Below are positions 56,690 to 64,000 of a DNA stretch of 64,000 nucleotides, one piece after another. This DNA is from Cristatella mucedo (lineage: Eukaryota; Bryozoa; Phylactolaemata; Cristatellidae), in assembly GCA_009760855.2 (NCBI GenBank), contig WPIO01000028.1, forward strand, positions 1,672,001 to 1,736,000, written 5' to 3'. The notes beneath the pieces are model-generated. The model was given only the letters and a program-made list of their open reading frames with translations, was not told the DNA's origin and did no database searches. How positions within the stretch are numbered: position 1 is the first letter of the stretch; every line of letters starts with the position of its first letter. Position numbers and translations under genes: made by a program.

Positions 56690-57990
56690 CTGCTAAAGCA
56701 GATCGTATCGCTGCACTTCAATGGTTCTGGTCATATCTCAATGGGAGACACCGGAGTGTTAATGTGAATGGAAGATCGTCCGAGATAACTCTGAAATATG
56801 GGGTACCTCAGGGCCCCGTGCTTGGTCCGGTTCTTTTCACGGTTTACACTCTTCCTCCTCTTGTCGATGTGGTTGCCAAGCACAATCTAGGCTTTCACTT
56901 CTATGCGGATGACACTCAGTTTTATCTTTGCTTTGATCCCTCCCAGCCCTCGAGCATGTCGAATTCTCTCAACTCCCCTGCTGCACGTATTGATGACATC
57001 CGCACACGCATGGCAGCTAAGTTTCTTAAAATTGAATGATGACAAAACCAACTTACTAGTTATGGGCAAACCAAGAAATTCAGAAATTGGAAAAACTAAG
57101 GCTCTAAATTGGCTCTGCCAGCGTATCTCCTGTTGAATCTACACGAAATCAAAGTGCCACGTTCGAAAAGTGACCTTTCGTTAGACAACCACGTCAACTC
57201 TACAATCAAGTCTGCCTACTTTCAGCTGCATAACATTGCTAAAATTCGGACTTGTTTAGATTGGGATACCACATCTAAGCTGGTCCATGCATTTGTGACA
57301 TCCGTCCTGACTTCTGTAACTCACTGCTTGCTGGCCTACCGGCATGTGCAATCAAACGCTTACAGCTGGTGCAAAACTCTGCATCTGGGCTAGTCTGCCG
57401 GGAGCGAGTCGTAAGCAGTTGCCACGTCACATAACTTCTCGCCGACCTGCACTGGCCACCAGTAAAACAACGCATTGACTTTCAGGGTTTTTTCGCTCAC
57501 TTTTAGGTCCCTTCATTATTTGGCTCCAACCTACCTATCAGATATACTCCCCCACCAGACTAAATTACGTAGCACCTGCTTTTCGGAATCTTACTGTTTA
57601 CCTGTACCTCGTCCTAACCTCAAATCCTTCGGAGACCAAGCAACTAGTTCGTATGCTCACAAAGCCTGGAGCTCACTTCCGACTTCCGTAATGACATCCT
57701 CTAACTTGACCACATTTAAAAAGAAACTTAAAACGCACCTATTTGTGACAGCATTTAGTGAATCCCTGTGATTCGTCCTTTATGTGCTTATGCGTTCTGA
57801 CACTGTTGCATGCCGCCACTAACCACACTTGCATGCTTGCCCTGTGCACGACACCCCTAACCATGTTATTCGTGTTGTTTATCAAGCATGACACCACTCA
57901 ACATTCGTTCGTGCTTCTTTTGCAGCAAATGTAAAGCGACTAGAAAGATATTTACTTCTCTGAGGGCGCTTTATCAAGTGTACTATTGTT
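56690..57990 (+). mobile_element. L2-type LINE, ATT family, best RT remnant
   Basis: Longest plus-strand copy. Its 119-codon frame (56,680-57,039) carries reverse-transcriptase motifs in order: [13 protein letters not shown], then [10 protein letters not shown] (YADD at 56,902-56,913), then AAKFLKIE. Later frames give SAYFQLHNIAKIRTCLDWDT and a 98-codon C-terminus with LAPTYLSDILPHQTK, LKSFGDQATSSYAHKAWSSL and TTFKKKLKTHLF. Frame changes lie between them. The N-terminal endonuclease is absent. It ends with the full 3' untranslated region and a short ATT tail. Confidence 0.95.
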
Positions 57991-57999
57991 ATTATTTGA

Positions 58000-58098
58000 A
58001 GCCTCATTCGACCGTGCTTTGCAGAAAATCTAAACTGCTTAGAAAGACATTCAGTTCTATGAGGGCGCTATACCAAATGCATTATTATTATTATTACT
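58000..58098 (+). mobile_element. L2-type LINE 3' tip next to a longer copy
   Basis: TTTGCAGAAAATCTAAACTGC, TAGAAAGACATTCAGTTC, GAGGGCGCTATACC and (ATT)5: a second 3' tip in the same orientation directly after the 57.99 kb tail. Confidence 0.85.
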
Positions 58099-58359
58099 AA
58101 AACAAATTCTGTTAAATCTAGTAAATATTGTAGTATAATAAACTTTTAATTAGCTTTTTAAAAATGGAATCAAAATTCCATAACTATTCCAAGATTCCTC
58201 TCTCTCTGCTCAGCAGACTTACTGCTGAATTTGGCTTCCCCTGCAGACTCTGTCTAAGTAAACTCTGTCCACTCTAAGTATTTGAAGTACAGGGTGCCAT
58301 ATTATCTTAATTGTTTAGTGATTCTGGTAAGAGATATGATATATTAATTATAATAAGAC

Positions 58360-59070
58360 ATTGTATAGAGTTCCCTAAGATAATTATGTCGCTTTCCAGG
58401 CACTTTGCATTTATGTCAATTAGGTAAGTGATAACTTTCACGGCTTTAACACATATAAATACAAAAAAGACAATCAAACGAACCCAGAAAATAACGTGAG
58501 GAACAGTTGATTTTGTTTAGCTTCTTTTTAAATGCCATCAAGCCAGGAGACGTCGTTGACATCAAAATAGTATGGGATGAGTTCTAGGCTTTGCGAGCAT
58601 GCGAACTGAAGATACGGTCTTCAGACAATTTGAGGTTGGTCTGAGTCACAGATAAACTAATTGATTCAGAAGAGCCGGTGATACTACGAAGTGGTTCGGA
58701 TTAGAGGCGGGAGTAGGAGAATTAAATGATCTAAATGTGAAATACAGATGAACGATAAAGCTTGATAGATGACGGACTTGAAGACGATGGGCTGCTTTTT
58801 GGGGAGTTAGTGCAGGTTGCTGTGAAGTGGTGCAATGAGGCAATTACGGCATTCACGACAGACAAGCCAGGCTACCTTGTTTTGGACCAACTGCATTGCA
58901 CCGGCCGGTAGACATGCTGGAAGTGAGCGGCAGAATTTGAGGCGGCATGTCAAATGCGCCTAGTGAAAGGTCGCTGGGAACAGGACACTCAGATTTTGTG
59001 CAGATGCCACCGGAGAGATGCTGCTAAATGAAAATTTGTTAGCTGAAATGCTGGAAATCAGCAGTAAGGA
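58360..59070 (-). mobile_element. Decayed L2-type LINE fragment
   Basis: GTTCCCTAAGATAATTATGTCGCTTTCCAGGCACTTTGC stem-loop remnant. Then GAGTTCTAGGCTTTGCGAGCATGCGAACTGAAG, GGTGCAATGAGGCAATTACGGCATTCACGAC and GCTGGGAACAGGACACTCAGATTTTG blocks match family coding sequence on minus. Confidence 0.7.
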
Positions 59071-60189
59071 GACTTAAGGGAATGTGACCTCTTTTATCTG
59101 GACACAATTACTTATCAAAGCCTCTCGCATTACCTTGCACAGACTGAGATTTCTCCGGTGGCAATTCAATATCGATACGTAACGCGACTAGAAAATGCAT
59201 TTCAGACCGCGTCTACGACCTGCCGTTACGAGACCTTAGCCGTTACTTCGAGGTCAGTTGTCTTATTACGTAACTCGTTAAATTACAGTACATCTTTGCA
59301 GAATTTACCCTGAAATGGTATTCTTTGGTAGCTTTTCCGCAGAGCTACTTAACCCTTTAGTTACATAATCGAAATTGAACTCAAGACAAATGCAATCCTG
59401 TTTTCTACGTATGCGTGCAAGTGCAGGCGTCTATGTGTGCATGTATGCACATCAATGCTAGTGCTTGAGCCTGGACAGTAGTGCCTTGCGAAAGGTTTTT
59501 TCATGTGTTAGTGTGCTTACACAAGAGATGTCTTTGTGATGTTGACGCATGTGGATTTCACTCTTCTAGATATCGAAGTTCAACCGCGACCCTCTAACCT
59601 TGCGGATTTAGCAGAGGCTTTAGTGCTCAAACAGAACAGAGCTGCCGGTTGCAAGTCCCAATCTTGCAGCATCCATTTAAGAAACATAGTAAAAATTATC
59701 AAGCAAGTTTTACTATTGGAAGTGAAAAATGTTCAACAGCGCTTTCTTAGCCTCGTCAAAAGGTAAAAGTCGATGTATGTATGATTATGCAGACCGAGTT
59801 AATTTCAGTAAAAGCACTCGTCAGTGCTGCAGCTGCCACTTTTACAGTACTATTAGCCTGACTGAAGTTTATCAGTGACGAACAAGAGAAACTCCAAGCA
59901 ACGTGAAGGAAACGCTTAAAACGCTTCGCACGGGCTCCTACTACCGAAAAATGCTGCTGCTGCTGCTGCTGCATTTGAGTCATCGAGTTCCACCTGAAAG
60001 CCGCATAACACCCCGGATCTTTTCAATTGATCATTCCGTGCCTTGTTAGTGGTAAAAAAATTCATCGTACACGATGATAATCACAAACGTACCATTCACC
60101 AAGCAATTAGAGGTCTTCAGCGAAAATTAAAAAATAATTAAGATAGCTGTATTTCGCCCTAAGAGAACATAACCCCTCAAATGTGCTAG
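59071..60189. other. No certain gene; (CTG)n run
   Basis: A (CTG)7 run lies at about 59,952-59,973. On minus, the acceptor-like GCGGCTTTCAG beside it opens frames rich in Gln (from a Met) or Ala. No donor in a convincing frame was found. Confidence 0.4.
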
Positions 60190-60345
60190 CTGATTTAGCA
60201 GCCTCTTTAGTAGAGCGACAGAAGAGCCTTTACGGCTATCACCACCGCTTGCAGTGGTGATTAAGGATCGCCTTCGAGCCCGCAGCCTCGGTACTCAACT
60301 AGATTCACCTTGACCTTCGTCGAACGAGCACATTAGCCTCTAGTC
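60190..60345 (-). mobile_element. tRNA-derived SINE
   Basis: Reverse complement of the family: TAGCTGATTTAGCAG, ACGGCTATCACCACCGCTTG, GGATCGCCTTCGAGCCCGC, then a decayed tRNA-like start. Confidence 0.75.
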
Positions 60346-62612
60346 TACTCCCTCGTAAGCTAGCACTGAGCCCACCAAATCGGAAAATGAAAAGTTAAGT
60401 GGCATGTGGGGCGAATGGTGCCTTTGCACGATTATGCCAATGGGCTCAGATTTCTAGGACAGTTACCTCACAAATAAAGACCAGTTGTATTAACCCGAGA
60501 ATCTATACCGCAACTGAAGCCTTACACACCAATGAAGATGTGTCGGCGATAGCTCCCTCTGATCTGATTACAGCTGGCAGGACTAGTTACTGCCAGCTGT
60601 GCTCCAAATTGCACACCTCGTTAGCTAGAGAATGCAGATCGGCGGCTGACTTTCAAGGAGCTCCTCGGGGCATCCAGTCGCATGCCCGACAGGTCCTTGC
60701 TCTTCCTTAGACAGACTCTTCCAGGAGCTGCTCGACACGCAGACACGCTGAAAGGTTGCTGAGGGGTCCCGGTTCTTCTTTGGACCGACTCAAAGCGACG
60801 TTGCGTAGCATTGACGCTCGACACATGCCCGGTAACCTTGTTAGGATGTCCTGCCTCTCATCCGTTTTAGGCCCATCCGTAGCTCAATTCTGAACACGCC
60901 GCTGGTCCTACGGGCTTTGCCACGACCTCTATGCCAGCGCGAATGCGGCTCTGTACGCCAGAATCATCTGCCACGAGTCGGTCGATGCAGGCTCCTGGCT
61001 TCCCGCTTCCAAAAATTCTCCACAGGCTGCACACACACACACAAACACACACACACACACACACACGACACGACACACGAATGTCAATCACCGTGTCCAG
61101 AGACCATCTACAAACTGCAGTTCCTTTGAAACGGTCACTGATGTGGTGACGATTTAGTTTTTATTATGTTTAGGTAAATGGGCTAGGGTTTTTTAAACCC
61201 CCAGGTATTACGACTTTTATTTGTCGATTATTAGCTGTTATCAGTGTTTTTCTTCAAATAAACAGTGGCAGTCTCAAACTAATAGCTCCATTTAACATCT
61301 GGGCTTGTCTGATTCAAAATCTTGGCAACCCCAGTAACTATTGGTTTCCAGAGCATGAAGTTTAGAAAGAATACACTAGAAGCCCACTCGGACCCACTAG
61401 CATGCACTAGCTGCTGTTAATAAACAATCCGTGAACACCCTTACATGAAATCTCTATTTGTGGCACATGGGATCCCTGAACAGACCTTGTCTTCTGGAAC
61501 TAGATGCCAATACTCAAAGATGCATCCTACGGTTCTAAATCTCTTAAGCAATGCTAATTCAAGCTTACTCAATCCTTTGGCTTTGTCCATCCCAAATACA
61601 AGCTTCCTTAAGCAACACTCTAGCAAAGTGTATCGTTTAAATTAGCTTGCAAACGATAATACGACGAAATCTTAATAATAATGAAGCATATTCAGCGCCC
61701 CTACACTAGCTGAATTTTTTTGTACCTATTAGGAAGTGCTTTACACGGTCATCGATGGTGAATGTCTTTATGCCATCACACAAGCGTTGAGCTCATGAGC
61801 CCAGAAAAAGCATCAACTAACTGAGAAGACTTGGACGTCGAAGAAATCTGGTCGTGCATCACCTATCGACAGCGTGTACCCAAAGCTTGACGACGTCCCG
61901 TCAGATAATTTGGCACCAGCAAAGATTTCTTAAAATGTAGCCATCACGGCCCGCTTGTGGGGGGGGGGCTCGTCTGAACGGCTCAGTAGAATCTGCCTTC
62001 TACTGCTCCCAAGCCTTCTTACGACAACAAGATTGTATTCGCTCGGTTAGGCTCAGACTTTACGTTGCCGACGCTTTCTGGTCACGAGGTCCTACAGCCC
62101 TACGCTTCCGCATTTCTTGCACTGCGATGTTGGCTTTCATGCAGTGGCCTGCGAGTCTTCTTCTCAGCACATCTTCATCGCCATTCACTCGCTATCTGAT
62201 CGCTGAACTGCTAATAGGCATGATAACCGAACTTCTCACTTGAGCGTCCGTGCGTACAATCGTCTTAAATTGATCGTGAACGATGTCAGGCCTACATAAT
62301 TTTAATGAGGCATATTCATAGCCTCGCATGAGAGCTCAATTTATTTGTATTACCTTCTCGCGATCTGAAACGGAAGCACATCACCTTATTAGGGAAGGTG
62401 AATGTTCATAACTCTTCAAGCCACGAAGACTAATGAAAGTGTTAAGATGGAGGTGGTAGGTCTAAAGCTGAGCTCCTAAAGCTTAGCTTCACAGGCTTTC
62501 AGAGCAGACACAGCAGTAGCCAACATTATTCACCCCACTCAACAAAGAAAAAGAGAGAGCACGGTTCAGTTAGGAGGCCGGGAAGTTATGAGGTCAAGAG
62601 CATGCCTTGCCA
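60346..62612. other. No gene seen; (CA)n microsatellite
   Basis: Unique sequence. (CA)n with one CAAA interruption lies at 61,029-61,066, followed by CGACACGACACACG. A run of ten G is near 61,962. The 103-codon plus frame at 60,399-60,710 has no recognised domain. Confidence 0.5.
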
Positions 62613-62766
62613 GCGATAGCCCAGGTGGCAAAGGGCTCGCTCTTCACGACCGAGGTAGTAGGTTCGAATCCTGCAGCGGGCGATCCTTTACTGCCAACTG
62701 CAAGCGGTGGTGATAGCCGCTAAGGCTCTTATACCGCCGTACAAATGAGGCTGCTGAATCAGCTAA
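62613..62766 (+). mobile_element. tRNA-derived SINE fused to L2 tail
   Basis: Best-preserved SINE: A-box GATAGCCCAGGTGGCAAAGG, B-box GGTTCGAATCC, body GCGATCCTTTACTGCC, GCAAGCGGTGGTGATAGCC and TGAATCAGCTAA. It runs directly into the L2 3' region (GGGTCCCTGCGATTCG) with no gap. Confidence 0.9.
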
Positions 62767-63005
62767 AGTGGGTCCCTGCGATTCGTCCTGTATGTGCTTA
62801 TGCGTGCTGACAGTGAGCATGCTGACACTAACCACACTTGCATGCTGACCATGTGCATGTCACCCCTAACCATGTTATTCTTATTGTTTATTGAGCATGC
62901 TACCACTAACCATTTGATCTTTCTTCCTTTGCAGTACATGGAAAGTGCCTAGAAAGAAATTGAGTTATCCAAGGGCGCTATATCCAATATATGATTATCA
63001 TTATT
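62767..63005 (+). mobile_element. L2-type LINE 3' end, ATT family
   Basis: GGGTCCCTGCGATTCG, TGCTTATGCGTGCTGACAG, CATGTCACCCCTAACCATG, stem-loop and a decayed ATT tail. It begins exactly where the SINE body ends. Confidence 0.9.
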
Positions 63006-63058
63006 AGTATTTCTTTCACGCTGAGTCCTGACCTGCAATGGCTGCTCACCTAGTAATG

Positions 63059-63235
63059 GGCCGTGATAGCCCAGGAGGTAAGGTTACTTGCTCGTTACGA
63101 CAGAAGTCGTGGGCTCGAATCTTGCAAGTTGGGCGATTCTTTATTGCCAACTGCAAGCGATGGTGATAACCGATATGGTTCTTCTGCCGGTATATATAAA
63201 TGAGGCTCTTATATCGGCTACCCTTATTTTTTTAG
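63059..63235 (+). mobile_element. tRNA-derived SINE
   Basis: GGGCCGTGATAGCCCAGGAG, GTCGTGGGCTCGAATCTTGC, body GGCGATTCTTTATTGCC and GGTGATAACCGAT, ending near ATATCGGCTACCC with a T run. Confidence 0.88.
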
Positions 63236-64000
63236 TGCACACCAACTTCGAGGAGGTCTTGTCACTCAGGTGTAGATCCCTTCATTCTCGTTCTCAGGTT
63301 TACCTATCTGAAATGTACTTGCTGCCAAGTAGCAACGCGGCAGGAGAGGATCGGGAAGGGACGGTAGAAGGCGAGAATGAACATCGAACCGAAGCACAGC
63401 TCTATACCGACCCGGGAACTTCTCGCCCGCCTCCAACTCGGCTCCGCTGCAATGCCAACATTAGTCAGAGCGCCACTTCTCTGGGAGCTGCCATAGTTAG
63501 ACTAATGGCAGCGCGCAAGCGCTATTTTGCTGCACAGCGGTCGGTGCGCCTGCATGGTTTTCCGTGCAGAGTCTAAAATTGGATCCAATTCGGGGGAATT
63601 CCCGCGGCGGCGCACGAGAAATTACGAGCGAATCGACGACCGGGCTTCGATCCAGAGCATCCGTGGCTCTTGGGGCATGGATAGCGCGAGAGAAAGACGG
63701 AATAGAAAGCCCGTCTGCCTTCAGTCGCCAAAGAGCAGCTTTCGCCTCAGCTTACGGTGCAGTCAAAGCAGCCGTAGCAAGCACCGCCCTTAGGCGCTCG
63801 TCGGCGGCGGCTGTCAGGGACGCGTTCGCCGCGCGAAAGGATTGTCTATATAAAAAAAAACAGAGACGCTAGCCACGATCCGGGGGATGCTTCTCATCTA
63901 CGCAGGTGCTCCTCATGCACGGTCAATGCTGGAAACGAGATATCGCTCGCCGGTTTTAATGCGCGCGCATCTACCGGGAAAAGGCGCGGCGGCGGCGGCG
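63236..64000. other. GC-rich block at the window end
   Basis: GC-rich from about 63,330, with a 102-codon plus frame (63,564-63,872) rich in Ala and Arg (ASAYGAVKAAVASTALRR) and a CTATATAAAAAAAAA run near 63,845. It could be a CpG-rich promoter region, an exon or a mobile-element fragment; the window ends before this can be resolved. Confidence 0.4.

Overview
The window is nuclear DNA of an animal, most likely an invertebrate. It contains no operon, no compact genes and no long continuous coding region. It is dominated by old 5'-truncated LINE fragments, tRNA-derived SINEs, small DNA transposons, microsatellites and long unique stretches that look like introns. Two LINE families of the L2/CR1 type recur on both strands. 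One ends in an (ATT)n tail preceded by a small conserved stem-loop; the other ends in an (ATTAC)n tail. I cannot name the species. A SPIN-like hAT element near 15.5 kb is a notable clue, because SPIN elements are known mainly from tetrapods and a few invertebrates.

Layout. 0-3.3 kb: L2 end, (GA)n microsatellite, SINE and a GC-rich patch. 3.3-7.0 kb: a young LTR retrotransposon on the minus strand with two nearly identical 1.33 kb LTRs, a lysine-tRNA-type primer site and a 1.07 kb interior without intact gag or pol. 8-16 kb: L2 copies and the SPIN-like element. 17-28 kb: nested L2 copies interspersed with minus-strand mini-exons. 29-31.3 kb: a CpG-rich block holding a candidate signal-anchor first exon on the minus strand. 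31.7-34.7 kb: a TA-flanked DNA transposon containing later insertions. 35-50 kb: L2 copies and the second set of minus-strand mini-exons. 53 kb: a second candidate transmembrane exon. 55-63 kb: L2 and SINE copies, including the best-preserved reverse-transcriptase fragment at 56.7-58.0 kb. 63.3-64 kb: GC-rich sequence running off the end.

The most interesting signal is a set of tiny minus-strand exons of 42, 45 or 48 bases, each bounded by splice-like signals. Each starts and ends on a codon boundary and most encode 14-16 residues with heptad-like spacing. They form two clusters, at about 20.3-24.1 kb and 37.9-45.6 kb. Upstream of each (on the minus strand) is a candidate exon with a membrane segment, at 29.6-29.7 kb and 53.0-53.2 kb. 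My inference is two tandem paralogous genes for type II membrane proteins with a coiled-coil stalk assembled from mini-exons. The C-terminal domain and some joining exons were not found, and none of this has been tested against transcripts.
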